From assembly GCA_015478855.1 (NCBI GenBank), contig JADMKJ010000197.1, positions 1 through 63,876 on the forward strand: a stretch of 63,876 nucleotides of DNA. The letters are read 5' to 3'. Shown piece by piece: positions 16,771-26,396 of this stretch. Position 1 is the first letter of the stretch. Every line of letters begins with the position of its first letter. Source of the DNA: Proteiniphilum sp. (GTDB lineage Bacteria > Bacteroidota > Bacteroidia > Bacteroidales > Dysgonomonadaceae). The notes beneath the pieces are model-generated. The model was not told the origin of the DNA. It saw only the letters and a list, made by a program, of their open reading frames with translations, and ran no database searches. The position numbers and the translations under genes were made by a program.

Positions 16771-17376
16771 ATGATACTGGATAGATTACCTGTGGAGAAC
16801 AGTGGCAGATTAAATCCCGGAATTACAAGGAAAGAGGCATTTGCACTGGTTGAAAAATACAATAAAGAACCTTTTCACCTACAACATGCCTCAACGGTGG
16901 AAGCGGTGATGCGTTATTTTGCTGCTAAACTGGGCTATGGTAGCGAAACGGACTTCTGGGGGTTGGTGGGATTGTTGCATGACCTCGATTTTGAACAGTA
17001 CCCCGACGAACACTGTATAAAGGTGCGTGAGATTTTCGACGCCGCAGGGATTAACCCTCAAATCAAGCGTGCCGTGGTTTCTCACGCTTACGGATTCACA
17101 CAGAACGATGTAAAACCGGAACATCAGATGGAGAAAGTGCTCTATGCTGCTGACGAACTTACAGGTCTCATAGGTGCAGCCATTTTGATGCGACCGAGCA
17201 GAAGCACGCTCGATTTAACGGTACAGTCGCTGAAAAAGAAATATAAAGACAAAAAATTTGCTGCTGGCTGCTCCCGTGAGGTAATCAGGGAGGGGGCTGA
17301 ATTGTTGGGCTGGGAACTTGAACACCTGATGGATCAAACCATTAAAGCCATGCAGCAGAATGAACAGAGAGAATGA
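16771..17376 (+). CDS. HD-domain protein
   Basis: Putative metal-dependent phosphohydrolase. The HD signature is in LLHDLDFEQYPDEH, with His in VVSHAYG and Asp in AADELTGL as further ligands. It begins at ATG 16771. An in-frame TTG at 16744 would add nine residues. It is divergent from arsR, but its own promoter region is separate from the ArsR operators, so a link to arsenic is doubtful. The substrate is unknown. Confidence 0.8.
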   Translation: MILDRLPVENSGRLNPGITRKEAFALVEKYNKEPFHLQHASTVEAVMRYFAAKLGYGSETDFWGLVGLLHDLDFEQYPDEHCIKVREIFDAAGINPQIKRAVVSHAYGFTQNDVKPEHQMEKVLYAADELTGLIGAAILMRPSRSTLDLTVQSLKKKYKDKKFAAGCSREVIREGAELLGWELEHLMDQTIKAMQQNEQRE

Positions 17377-17443
17377 ACAGAGAGATAGAGAAAATCTATC
17401 TAATATTGAGATGTAAATATTTTTTTGATATGTTATTTATCTA

Positions 17444-17451
17444 TATATTTG
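17444..17451 (+). promoter_or_regulatory. Probable -7 element of dps
   Basis: TATATTTG matches the TAnnTTTG element 39 nt before the dps ATG. The best upstream TTTG (17424-17427) is only 16 nt away, so the -33 box is uncertain. Confidence 0.45.
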
Positions 17452-17489
17452 CAATAAACATAAACAAAAACAATTAAAATATCAGAATT

Positions 17490-17963
17490 ATGAAAACATT
17501 GGATTATTTACAATTAGATCTTAAAAGCACAAAGAAAACCGTTGACGGTCTGCAGGAGTTACTGGCCAATTTACAGCTTTACTATACCAACCTGCGTGGC
17601 TATCACTGGAATGTGAAAGGTATTGAATTTTTCGGAGCTCATGCCAGGTTTGAAGCGTTCTATGATGACACAGCTGCAAAAGTGGATGAAGTGGCAGAAC
17701 GCATACTTATGTTAGGTGGTGTACCTGCGCATAACTATAGTGACTACCTGAAAGCCTCCACCATCAAGGAGAGTGGAGTTGTCAGCAATGCGAAAGAGAT
17801 TATCAGGCTTATCCTCGATGACCTGAAAGTATTGATCGGTCTCGAACGGAAACTGCTTGAGACAGCCTCTGCAGCTAACGATGAAGGTACTGTTGCCCTT
17901 ATGGGTGATTACATATCGGGACAGGAGAAGAATGTTTGGATGCTTACAGCATTTCTTTCATAA
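17490..17963 (+). CDS. dps: Dps-family ferritin-like DNA protection protein
   Basis: Dodecameric mini-ferritin that oxidises and stores iron with H2O2 and protects DNA. The family ferroxidase segment is present: YHWNVKG (His) followed by HARFEAFYDDTAAKVDEVAER (His, Asp, Glu ligands), then the conserved LGG turn. The length of 157 residues is typical. It is monocistronic, with a -7 element upstream and a hairpin terminator after the stop. The N terminus lacks a Lys-rich tail, so DNA binding may be weak. Confidence 0.93.
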   Translation: MKTLDYLQLDLKSTKKTVDGLQELLANLQLYYTNLRGYHWNVKGIEFFGAHARFEAFYDDTAAKVDEVAERILMLGGVPAHNYSDYLKASTIKESGVVSNAKEIIRLILDDLKVLIGLERKLLETASAANDEGTVALMGDYISGQEKNVWMLTAFLS

Positions 17964-17986
17964 GTCATTAACCTGTCCAACAATAT

Positions 17987-18020
17987 AAGCCGCTTCAACC
18001 TACTGTGTTGAGCGGCTTTT
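17987..18020 (+). terminator. Rho-independent terminator of dps
   Basis: AAGCCGCTTCAAC pairs with GTTGAGCGGCTT (one bulged T) around a 7-nt loop, followed by a T run. It starts 24 nt after the dps stop. Confidence 0.8.
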
Positions 18021-18055
18021 ATTGTTTTGGGTACATTCATTTTTTTAATTCAAGA

Positions 18056-18769
18056 CTACCCCTTCTCTATGGTAGCCATAAAATGCTTGCGATAGGTCTC
18101 CCCTACCGGTATCTGTTTCTTGCCTATCACTATACGGTTTTTGTTGATGCTAGAGATTTTGTTTCTCTGAATGATATAGGAACGATGTACCCTCATAAAC
18201 CTGTCAGATGATAGTTCCTCCTCAAGTGATTTGAGACTTCTCAGTGAGAGGATGGGTCTGGACTCGTTTTCAGTAAAAATTTTCACGTAATCTTTCAGCC
18301 CCTCAATATACAATATCTCGTCATAAAGTACCTGTATAAGCTTATATTCCGATTTCACAAAAATAGCTCTTTTCTCCTGTATCGGCTCGGCCATTGGTTT
18401 AGTCTCAGTCATCTCAAACCAGCTCAACGCCTTCCTGGCGGCAGTAAGAAAATCGTTAAAGGAGAATGGTTTGAGCAGATAGTCAAGGGCACTTACTCTG
18501 TAACCCTCCACGGCATATTCGCTGAATGCGGTGGTGAAGATGACACGTGTACGACTGCTGATAGTGCGGGCGAACTCCATCCCATTCACCTCAGGCATCT
18601 GGATATCGAGAAAAATCAGATCCACCTTTTCTTCAGCTATACTTTTCATGGCAGTAAGTGCATTGCTGTATTTTCCGGTAAGCCGCAGAAAAGATGTTTT
18701 TTGTACATATGATTCCAGCAGTGAGAGAGCCAGCGGCTCATCATCCACGATCCAGCAGTTCAGTATCAT
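18056..18769 (-). CDS. LytTR-family response regulator
   Basis: Two-component regulator with a receiver domain (phospho-acceptor Asp in LIFLDIQMPEVNG, preceded by the VDDEP acidic pair) and a C-terminal LytTR DNA-binding domain (FMRVHRSYIIQRNKISSI). I prefer Met at 18769 over 18790, because the protein then starts MILNCWIVDDEP. It overlaps the 3' end of the kinase gene by 29 nt, indicating coupled synthesis. Its targets probably include the adjacent outer-membrane gene, which is inference from position. Confidence 0.9.
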   Translation of the reverse strand: MILNCWIVDDEPLALSLLESYVQKTSFLRLTGKYSNALTAMKSIAEEKVDLIFLDIQMPEVNGMEFARTISSRTRVIFTTAFSEYAVEGYRVSALDYLLKPFSFNDFLTAARKALSWFEMTETKPMAEPIQEKRAIFVKSEYKLIQVLYDEILYIEGLKDYVKIFTENESRPILSLRSLKSLEEELSSDRFMRVHRSYIIQRNKISSINKNRIVIGKKQIPVGETYRKHFMATIEKG

Positions 18770-19850
18770 CCTGTTGTTTTTTAGTATCAATCACAAGCAC
18801 GGTGGAATAAACATCGTCTTCGATGGTTGTATGCCAGAGATAGTTGTTGGGATAAAGCAGCTCCAGCCTTTTTTTTACAAGCTCCAGGCCAATGCCACTT
18901 CCACTTTTATCGTAATCCGATTTTGGGAAATAGCTGTTTCTGGAAACAAACTCAATCTTTCCGTCGGGAAGCTCTTTGAGTGAGAATTCAATGAACGACG
19001 GTTTATCACCACTAATACCATGCTTGAAAGCATTCTCCATCAAAGATATAAAAATTAAGGGAGAAATTCTCGTGTTGCCTGTTTCGGAATAGGAAAATTC
19101 TGTAGTCAGTTTCACATTGTCGGCGAGCCGTATACGCATCAGTTCTATGTAATTCCGCATAAAATCAGCCTCCTGATTTAGCGACACGAAAGCCTGGTTA
19201 TTGTCGTACAACAGATGACGTAACAATTTACTCAGGTCCATCACAGCCTGCTGTGCTTTGGGAGGATTAAACTCTATCAGCGCATAAATATTGTTGAGCG
19301 TGTTAAGCAGGAAATGGGGGTTGATCTGATTCTTCAGGTTCTGCAGCTCAGCCTCAGATTTTGCTTTCGCCAGCTCTTTGCGTTCATTGTCCACCTCAAA
19401 CCACCGTACTGTCATTTTCAAGGCCACACTCAATCCCATCATTAAAAAGAGAGATGTGGAATTACGCAGGATAAAGAGCCAGGGGAAAAAGTTGGGGATT
19501 CTGCCTCGTCCCCGCCACCTGGGCCTTAATTCGGGAAGCAGGTACTCAAGCAACTCCCTACTGTAATGCATCAGAAATGAGACAGCGATAATGAGTATCA
19601 GGTTGTAGAGTATAAATGCCCTTGTTTTTCCCTTATGTAAAAGCTTGTCGATCAACACGAAGAAATTCAGATAAAAGACCAGCATGAATCCCAGCATCTC
19701 GGGTATGGATCTCATAAACGGCTTCCAGGTGAAGATCTGCTCAGTGTTCATGAAGAAGTAAGGGAGGATGAAAATCACCCCCCATAGAAGAATGTGAACA
19801 AAGATATTGTTCCAACTGCCTCCTTTTTTTTGTTTTAATAGTTGATCCAT
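18741..19850 (-). CDS. LytS-type sensor histidine kinase
   Basis: Membrane kinase of the His_kinase (PF06580) family. Four hydrophobic segments in residues 15-145 form the sensor. The phospho-acceptor His179 is in LKNQINPHFLLNTLNNIYAL, and the ATPase lid reads GIGLELVKKRLELLYP. The region RPRWRGRGRIPN between segments is unusually basic. It is cotranscribed with the response regulator and begins 33 nt downstream of the outer-membrane beta-barrel gene on the same strand. Confidence 0.9.
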   Translation of the reverse strand: MDQLLKQKKGGSWNNIFVHILLWGVIFILPYFFMNTEQIFTWKPFMRSIPEMLGFMLVFYLNFFVLIDKLLHKGKTRAFILYNLILIIAVSFLMHYSRELLEYLLPELRPRWRGRGRIPNFFPWLFILRNSTSLFLMMGLSVALKMTVRWFEVDNERKELAKAKSEAELQNLKNQINPHFLLNTLNNIYALIEFNPPKAQQAVMDLSKLLRHLLYDNNQAFVSLNQEADFMRNYIELMRIRLADNVKLTTEFSYSETGNTRISPLIFISLMENAFKHGISGDKPSFIEFSLKELPDGKIEFVSRNSYFPKSDYDKSGSGIGLELVKKRLELLYPNNYLWHTTIEDDVYSTVLVIDTKKQQDDTELLDRG

Positions 19851-19882
19851 TTCACAAATATATTAAAAATATCGGGTTCTTA

Positions 19883-22714
19883 TCATCTGCCGTGACCACC
19901 ACCCGGTCCCATACCTCTGCCAAAGCCTCTGCCCTGCATCATATCCTGCTGGGTGGCTCCTCCTTTGAAGATGTTGAACCGGTAAATGAAATGGACCATA
20001 AAATAGCTTGTCAGTGTATTGGTAGTGGTGTCACGGATATAGTTTGAGGTGACGCTTCTGCTTATGTTGCTTCTCTGTTGCAGAATATCATAAATTTTAA
20101 AGCGAAGTGTGCCGTTCTTTTGTTTGAAGAGCGCTTTCTGGATCGATGCGTTCCAGAGCCATTCATTCTGTTCAAAACCATCGGTATAGCCGGAGTTGGT
20201 GGAGTAGTTGACATCGCTCTCCAGCGTCATGTCCCACGGCAAATAGATGGATGTATTCGCACTACCACCGTAATTCAAATACTGCTGGTCCTGCTGTCCT
20301 TCAAGGCTGTTGGTCACGTTATTGAAATTGACGTTACCCCTCACAGAGATGTCGAACAGATCGGAGCGATAATTCAGTCCCAGCATCTCCATCAGTGAAA
20401 GACGGTTATTGATGTTAAGATCATCATTGGTAAACACTTTCGAGTCATTTTCATCTGTGATCGACTTGGCGTATCCTTTACTCTGATTATAGCTTACAAA
20501 TGACATGGAGAATAGTGAGAACTTGATGTTGCCCAGCGGCACGTTGAACATCATCCTTCCGTTGGCGTTCCAGTTACCTTTCACATTCTGGTAGGTTGTC
20601 TCCCTGCGTCCGGTATTCACATCTGTGATAGTGGCCGACACAATATCATTGGTCATATAACCTGCATTGATGAAGGTGTTGAAAGAACTCGCCTTCTCCG
20701 GGTTAGACTGCTGATAGCGGAGGTTGAGACGATGCTCGAACGAGGGGTTGAGGTCCGTATTACCATAACTGATATTCAGCGGGTTTGTCACATCCACCAC
20801 CGGCGAGAGTTGTGTCAGCGACGGCTGGTCTGTATCGCCGTAATAGCGTATGCGGAGGTTTTGTGTACGGCTCCAGCGGTAATTGAGTTGCGCCATGGGT
20901 GAGTAGTTGATCACTTTCTGTTCCCCGTCGAAGATCATGTCGTTACCTACAAAGGTCTTGCTGCGGGAGGAGGAGGGTTGCACGGAGAATCCAACCATGT
21001 AGTCATACTTCTCTCTTACTCCCTTGAAGTTGGCTTCTATCTCCTGGTTTACAAAATTGTTCTCCAGCCTTTTACTGTAATCAGGATCGAGGATGGTGTA
21101 TTCACCTGATTCGTCCTGTGAACGGGTATCCCTGTCCGATTCCGATAAATTCTGACTGTACTGATATGCAAGCTGCAGGTAGTGTGCATTGCCCAACGGC
21201 TCCACATAGGAGAGATACCCCCGCCAGTTACGGCTGTCACTGGTGTTGGTGAAGCGCTGGTCTATAAGGTCGTCGGGACGGGTACCATTATAGAGTGTAG
21301 CTGACCGGTTGGTGCCGTTATTCTCTGAGTCATTGGCCTGTCCCCTCACCTGTATGCTCAGTATTCTTCCCTCCTTGCCCAGCTCACGGCTTGCATCGAG
21401 TCTGAAGGAGAGGTTTTTGCCGGTACCTTCGGAGAAATTCTCCGAGTCACCACTGTTGATGGTATCACCTGTCGCTTCACGCAGGGTGAAAAAGTCACCT
21501 GTCTCTTCACGATGGTTGTTGTAAAAAGATGCGGCAGGCCTAAAGATCACCATGGTCGACGAATCTGGTTCCCATTCAAGGCGCAGGTCCATGTTAAAGT
21601 TCTCACTAATACTGTTCGACCAGTTCTTCTCATTTTCCAGTGTGTTACCTGAGCTGAGAATATTTTGTGAGAAGACACCCGATTCAACATTGGTGTCGGT
21701 GGATCCATAACGCACGTTACCACCTAGTTTCAACTTGGGTGTGAACTGCTTGCTGAAGTTGCCCCCCGCGTTGGCCGAAGTGGATATACCACTGCTGCCA
21801 CCAAACATACCTCTGCCACCTCGTCCTCCCATACCACTGAACATGGAGGAGGCAATGTCAGAGAATCCGGCATTATTGGTGTTGTTCAGTCCTCCCAGGA
21901 TGGTGTACTGATCTTTATCTTTCATGTAATTGGCCATCAGGTTACCTTCATAACGATCTTTACTACCGTATCCCGCAAAGGCGTTGCCAAACAATCCTTC
22001 TTTCATTCCGGGGCGGACAGTAAGGTTGATCACATTCTCCTCCTCACCATCATCGAATCCGGTCATCTGAGCCTGTTCAGTCCTTCTTTCCAGCACCTGG
22101 AGCTTATCGACCATTTTAGCGGGTAGATTCTTGGATGCCACCTTTGGGTCATCACTGAAGAACTCCTCACCATCGACCAGTATCTTTGTGATCTCTTTGC
22201 CGTTTACTGTGATTTTACCATCTTTGTCAATCTCCACACCCGGCATTTTTTTCAGTAGATCCTCCACCACGGCACTTTCTGTCACCTTGTAGGAATCGGC
22301 ATTGTACTCAAGTGTATCCCCTCTCACTGAAATCTCAGATGCCTTGGCGGTCACGACGGTTTCAGATAAGAGGATATTGTCGTTGCTCATGAAGATACTT
22401 CCCAGTTGTGCTGTCGGACTTGTAGGAGTCACTTGCACATTGAGGAAAACATCATTGTATCCGATGAACGAGATATGTACAATGTACTCCCCGTTTCTCA
22501 CCGGGATGGTAAATGCACCTTTGGCGTCAGATGCTTTTCCGGTGACAAAAGTGCTGTCCGATTTTCTCAAAATGCGTACGTTTGCCTGTTCTACAGGCTC
22601 TTCAGTCACTTCGTCGATCAATTTTCCCGAGATGGAACTATTTGTCTGTGACTGTGCCATCACAGTGAGTGTGTACAACAGTGCAAATAGCAGTAAAAAA
22701 TATACTCTCTTCAT
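19883..22714 (-). CDS. Outer-membrane beta-barrel protein with carboxypeptidase-like N-terminal domain
   Basis: TonB-receptor-like outer-membrane protein of 943 residues. ATG 22714 opens with a signal peptide (MKRVYFLLLFALLYTLTVMAQ). The first in-frame Met is 27 residues upstream without such a signal. There follow a carboxypeptidase regulatory-like Ig domain (about 30-110), a plug-like region (VEDLLKKMPGVEIDKDGKI) and a large beta-barrel. Gly/Met-rich patches occur around MFSGMGGRGGRGMFGG and at the very C terminus (RGFGRGMGPGGGHGR). No TonB box or SusD partner was seen. The kinase/regulator pair follows directly. Confidence 0.85.
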   Translation of the reverse strand: MKRVYFLLLFALLYTLTVMAQSQTNSSISGKLIDEVTEEPVEQANVRILRKSDSTFVTGKASDAKGAFTIPVRNGEYIVHISFIGYNDVFLNVQVTPTSPTAQLGSIFMSNDNILLSETVVTAKASEISVRGDTLEYNADSYKVTESAVVEDLLKKMPGVEIDKDGKITVNGKEITKILVDGEEFFSDDPKVASKNLPAKMVDKLQVLERRTEQAQMTGFDDGEEENVINLTVRPGMKEGLFGNAFAGYGSKDRYEGNLMANYMKDKDQYTILGGLNNTNNAGFSDIASSMFSGMGGRGGRGMFGGSSGISTSANAGGNFSKQFTPKLKLGGNVRYGSTDTNVESGVFSQNILSSGNTLENEKNWSNSISENFNMDLRLEWEPDSSTMVIFRPAASFYNNHREETGDFFTLREATGDTINSGDSENFSEGTGKNLSFRLDASRELGKEGRILSIQVRGQANDSENNGTNRSATLYNGTRPDDLIDQRFTNTSDSRNWRGYLSYVEPLGNAHYLQLAYQYSQNLSESDRDTRSQDESGEYTILDPDYSKRLENNFVNQEIEANFKGVREKYDYMVGFSVQPSSSRSKTFVGNDMIFDGEQKVINYSPMAQLNYRWSRTQNLRIRYYGDTDQPSLTQLSPVVDVTNPLNISYGNTDLNPSFEHRLNLRYQQSNPEKASSFNTFINAGYMTNDIVSATITDVNTGRRETTYQNVKGNWNANGRMMFNVPLGNIKFSLFSMSFVSYNQSKGYAKSITDENDSKVFTNDDLNINNRLSLMEMLGLNYRSDLFDISVRGNVNFNNVTNSLEGQQDQQYLNYGGSANTSIYLPWDMTLESDVNYSTNSGYTDGFEQNEWLWNASIQKALFKQKNGTLRFKIYDILQQRSNISRSVTSNYIRDTTTNTLTSYFMVHFIYRFNIFKGGATQQDMMQGRGFGRGMGPGGGHGR

Positions 22715-22983
22715 AATGCTTTCTAAACTAAAAGATATCAAATGTAAATAATAGAATTTGCTCACAAAAATAAGGTCAAAGGAAGGTCCGGACAAATGAA
22801 ATAGATAAACTGCGCATTTTTATCGACCAATAGTTGTTTTTGCTCTGTTAATGCCGTTTATGCTCCTAAAGAAAAAGAGCCATTATGGTTAAATTATTGC
22901 AAAATATATTTACTTTTGTAATTCGTTCACAAGTCATATTAGAAATTCGATACTCTCTTCGAGTAAATAAAAACTGTTTGTCT

Positions 22984-24168
22984 ATGTTGAAATCATTGAA
23001 AGGTGAAGATTGGGTTGCAACAATTATAGGTGCTGTGATCCTGCTTCTTGTAATCTTCCTGCCGTCGGTGCTAAAGAATTACATCTTCATGTCTGTAATC
23101 GTCGCAGTGCTGGCATACCTGGGTTATCTCTTTATGGGGAACAAAGATAGAGGCGGCTTCCTGCTCTCTTTTGTGGTTGTTTATGCACTTGCCTGGCTTG
23201 CAAATTACATTGCTGCTCTTTCACCCGTTAAAACAATTGGACTTGAGTCGGTATTTTTTGCCGTTATAATAGGATTGCTCATACGTAATACCATTGGTTT
23301 ACCCAAATGGCTGTCACCTGCCGTGAAGAGTGAATACTTTATCAAAGCTGGGCTGGTGATACTGGGAAGCTCTATTCTTTTTAACGAGATCATGAGAGCC
23401 GGTGCACTGGGAATGATACAGGCTGTGATCGTTGTTCTCTCCGTTTGGTACTTTAGCTTCTGGATCGCTGCCAGAGCATTCAGGATTGATAAAGAGATGT
23501 CGATACTCCTCTCCAGTGCCGTCTCCATCTGCGGTGTGTCGGCAGCAATCGCGACAAGCGGTGCCATCAAAGGTAACCCCAGGAAGCTCTCTTTTGTCAT
23601 CTCACTTGTTCTTATCATCGCAATACCGATGATGTATCTGCTGCCCTACATCGCTAAAATGATCGGCTTAAGTGAGGAGGTGGCAGGTGCATGGCTGGGC
23701 GGCACCATTGACACTACCGCCGCGGTGGTGGCATCCGGTAAGTTTATCGGGGATACAGCAGAGCAGTACAGTGTGATCATCAAATCGGCACAGAACGTAC
23801 TCCTTGGTGTGGCCGCCTTTGCCATCTCCATCTATTGGTCCTACAAAGGCTCAAACAGCGAGATACGCCCCTCGGGAAGCGTTCTGTGGGAACGATTTCC
23901 GAAATTCGTCATTGGATTTCTCATCGCCTCTCTGATATTCAGTTTCGCTTTCGATGCAGAAACCGGGAAAGAGTTATCCCGTGTAGCCAACAGGGGTCCC
24001 CGGGGACTGCTGTTCTCGCTTGCTTTTGTCTGTATAGGTCTCGAGACTGATTTCCGCTATATCTTCAAAAAGGAGAACACGAAATATATCTGGTCATTCC
24101 TTACGGCTCAGACATTCAACATTCTACTCACCCTGCTGGTAGCATGGTTGCTCTTCAGATATGTATAA
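22984..24168 (+). CDS. YeiH/UPF0324-family putative sulfate exporter
   Basis: Polytopic membrane protein with about ten helices. Family features include VSICGVSAAIATSGAIKG and GTIDTTAAVVASGKF. The start at ATG 22984 (MLKSLKGEDWVA) is chosen over an in-frame ATG at 22885, whose extra 33 residues are not membrane-like and overlie a -7-like TACTTTTG (22911-22918). Relatives are annotated as putative sulfate exporters, but transport is unproven for most. Confidence 0.85.
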   Translation: MLKSLKGEDWVATIIGAVILLLVIFLPSVLKNYIFMSVIVAVLAYLGYLFMGNKDRGGFLLSFVVVYALAWLANYIAALSPVKTIGLESVFFAVIIGLLIRNTIGLPKWLSPAVKSEYFIKAGLVILGSSILFNEIMRAGALGMIQAVIVVLSVWYFSFWIAARAFRIDKEMSILLSSAVSICGVSAAIATSGAIKGNPRKLSFVISLVLIIAIPMMYLLPYIAKMIGLSEEVAGAWLGGTIDTTAAVVASGKFIGDTAEQYSVIIKSAQNVLLGVAAFAISIYWSYKGSNSEIRPSGSVLWERFPKFVIGFLIASLIFSFAFDAETGKELSRVANRGPRGLLFSLAFVCIGLETDFRYIFKKENTKYIWSFLTAQTFNILLTLLVAWLLFRYV

Positions 24169-24222
24169 GATTTTTTAATCCTCGATTTTTATCTCACAGG
24201 AGCAACTCAAGTTTTACAAACG

Positions 24223-24250
24223 AAGCCGGCTTTAAAAAGGCCGGCTTTTA
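24223..24250 (+). terminator. Rho-independent terminator
   Basis: AAGCCGGC (24223-24230) pairs with GCCGGCTT (24240-24247) around a 9-nt A/T loop, followed by Ts. It ends the YeiH-type transcript. Confidence 0.8.
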
Positions 24251-24320
24251 CTATTTTATGCAAAACAATCCATTCCATTTATCTGTTCTGTGTGGGTCAG
24301 GTATTAAATAAAAACGTACG

Positions 24321-25631
24321 ATGTATCGATTTATTCGCGTTCTTATCAACATTGCTATTGCCAACATGAGCACTTATCTGCTATGGAGCGCATTTAGTTT
24401 CTGGATCTATCTCGAAACAAAATCAGTACTGGTTCTTTCCGTACTCAGCGGTACCTATATGTTGTTGGTGACTTTCTCAAGCATGTTTTTCGGAACGATC
24501 GTTGACAAGCATAAAAAAAAGAGTGTGATGATGGGGGCATCACTGGCTACGATGGTACTTTTAGTGCTGGCCAGTGCTATATACATCACTTCCGATAAGT
24601 CAGATATAGCAAATATGTCTTCACCCTATTTCTGGTTTTTTTCACTGCCTCTGCTTTTGAGTGCCCTTACCGGTAACCTGAGAGGTATCGCTCTCTCAAC
24701 AACTGTTTCCATCCTTGTACCCAAGCAGGATTATGCGCGTGCCAACGGGCTTATTGGTACCATCCAGGGCTTTGGAATGATTGCCAACATGGTCTTTAGC
24801 GGACTTATTATTGGCTTTCTGGGAATGGATTGGGCAATTTACATAACCCTCCTGTTATCGGCAGTCACGCTGCTGGATCTCTTCTTTATTACAATTCCTG
24901 AAGAACATATTGTACATGATGCCAATCTCAAGCAGACGCAAATTGATTTCCGTGGGGCATTCAGAGCCATTCACTATGTACCGGGATTGCTGGCGCTGAT
25001 ATTCTTCACCACATTCAACAATTTTATTGGAGGTGCATTTGCGGTATTGCTCGACCCCTACGGATTAACTCTGTTCCCGGTAGAGGTATGGGGGATTATA
25101 CTCGGTTTCACCGGTATAGGTTTTATCATTGGCGGACTCATGATAGGGAAACTGGGGCTGGGTAAAAAACCTCTTCGTTCTTTACTGGCGGGTTATGTGA
25201 TCATAAGTCTGATCTGCATCTTCTTTACGCTACGTGAGTGGTCAGCATTGTTTGTGGGGGGTATGTTTCTCTATATGTTGATCGTACCGCTGGTGGAAGC
25301 CGGAGAGCAGACCATCATTCAGACGGTCGTACCGCCATCGAAACAGGGTCGTGTATTTGGATTTGCACAAACAGTTGAATCTGCTGTAACACCCATCTCC
25401 ATCTTCATTATCGGTCCACTGGCTCAATCCTCTATCATTCCATATATGGAGGGCAGTTCAGGTAAAGAAGCCTTTGGATGGTTGCTGGGTGAAGGAAGCA
25501 CACGTGGTATCGCACTTACATTTGTTTTTGCCGGCCTTTTCATGTTACTACTGTCACTGCTGGCGTTCCGGACGAAAGCTTATCACATTCTATCATCATC
25601 CTATGATAAAAACATGCAAAAGGAGGCGTGA
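24321..25631 (+). CDS. Major facilitator superfamily transporter
   Basis: Twelve-helix membrane protein of 436 residues. The loop 2-3 signature is GTIVDKHKKKSVMM (a GxxxDrxxRR variant), and the central cytoplasmic loop is between helices 6 and 7. It resembles the drug or siderophore exporter branch (TMS_3-like MFS), but the substrate cannot be decided. It is monocistronic, with a terminator upstream and a convergent phosphatase gene downstream. Confidence 0.85.
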   Translation: MYRFIRVLINIAIANMSTYLLWSAFSFWIYLETKSVLVLSVLSGTYMLLVTFSSMFFGTIVDKHKKKSVMMGASLATMVLLVLASAIYITSDKSDIANMSSPYFWFFSLPLLLSALTGNLRGIALSTTVSILVPKQDYARANGLIGTIQGFGMIANMVFSGLIIGFLGMDWAIYITLLLSAVTLLDLFFITIPEEHIVHDANLKQTQIDFRGAFRAIHYVPGLLALIFFTTFNNFIGGAFAVLLDPYGLTLFPVEVWGIILGFTGIGFIIGGLMIGKLGLGKKPLRSLLAGYVIISLICIFFTLREWSALFVGGMFLYMLIVPLVEAGEQTIIQTVVPPSKQGRVFGFAQTVESAVTPISIFIIGPLAQSSIIPYMEGSSGKEAFGWLLGEGSTRGIALTFVFAGLFMLLLSLLAFRTKAYHILSSSYDKNMQKEA

Positions 25632-25656
25632 ACTGTCAACGGCACTTCATTTTTCA

Positions 25657-26145
25657 TTAAAGCTCTTTGGCCAGTTTCAACCACATGAAGTTGGCACGTT
25701 CCACTGAGATCTCCACCCATGAGTCCACATGAAATTCAAAACATGCTGCTGAAGCGGTGGGAAGATTATCGAGCCGCACTCCTAAATCGTTGATAAGGTC
25801 TGTTACTCCCGGGTTGTGTCCAATGTAGAGGCAGCTGTTCACCTCATCAGACAACTTGGAGACATTGTTCAGTATCCATCTCGCCGGGGCAAAATAGAGG
25901 CTCTGGTCAGTTTGAATTTCCTCTTCAGGATAGACAATAGCCTCTGCTGCGAGGATGGCAGTCTCGTGTGCTCTTCTCGCCGATGAAGCGAGTATCAGAT
26001 CGGGCTTACCCGATCGTTTGCGTATAAACTCACCCATGCCTGCAGCATTTTTGCGACCACGTTCCGTAAGCACACGATCATAATCATCTTTAGCCATGGT
26101 ATCCTGTTCCGCTTTTCCGTGCCGGAGTATAATAAGTTGCTTCAT
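25657..26145 (-). CDS. SixA-like histidine phosphatase
   Basis: Short phosphohistidine phosphatase of the histidine phosphatase superfamily. The catalytic RHG is at residues 8-10 (IILRHGKAEQD), a second Arg is in LASSARRAHETA and the second His in YIGHNPGV. ATG 26145 was chosen because RHG then lies at the usual distance from the N terminus. The upstream in-frame start adds 20 unrelated residues. SixA dephosphorylates phosphotransfer His residues in E. coli. The target here is unknown. Confidence 0.87.
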   Translation of the reverse strand: MKQLIILRHGKAEQDTMAKDDYDRVLTERGRKNAAGMGEFIRKRSGKPDLILASSARRAHETAILAAEAIVYPEEEIQTDQSLYFAPARWILNNVSKLSDEVNSCLYIGHNPGVTDLINDLGVRLDNLPTASAACFEFHVDSWVEISVERANFMWLKLAKEL

Positions 26146-26396
26146 ATTTTTATATAATAGTATTTGTTCCCTGCAACGATCCTCAGCCTGAGCGAGTTGA
26201 TTCATATGCAGGATTTATATGATCGTTTTGGTTTTTTCCTTGCTTTCCTGCCTATGATAATCCGCAAAATTACGGATAATTTTTCAAATTAAGTTCATTT
26301 GAGTTCATTGCTAACAAAAGATAACAGAGATAGAGTTTTCATCCTTTTTTCAAACCTTTATACCTCCTTTTGCGTTCTATCACAAATAACTTAACT

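Noticed and set aside
22885-22983. N-terminal extension of the YeiH-type exporter
   Set aside because: The extra 33 residues do not look like family sequence and overlie a -7-like promoter element.
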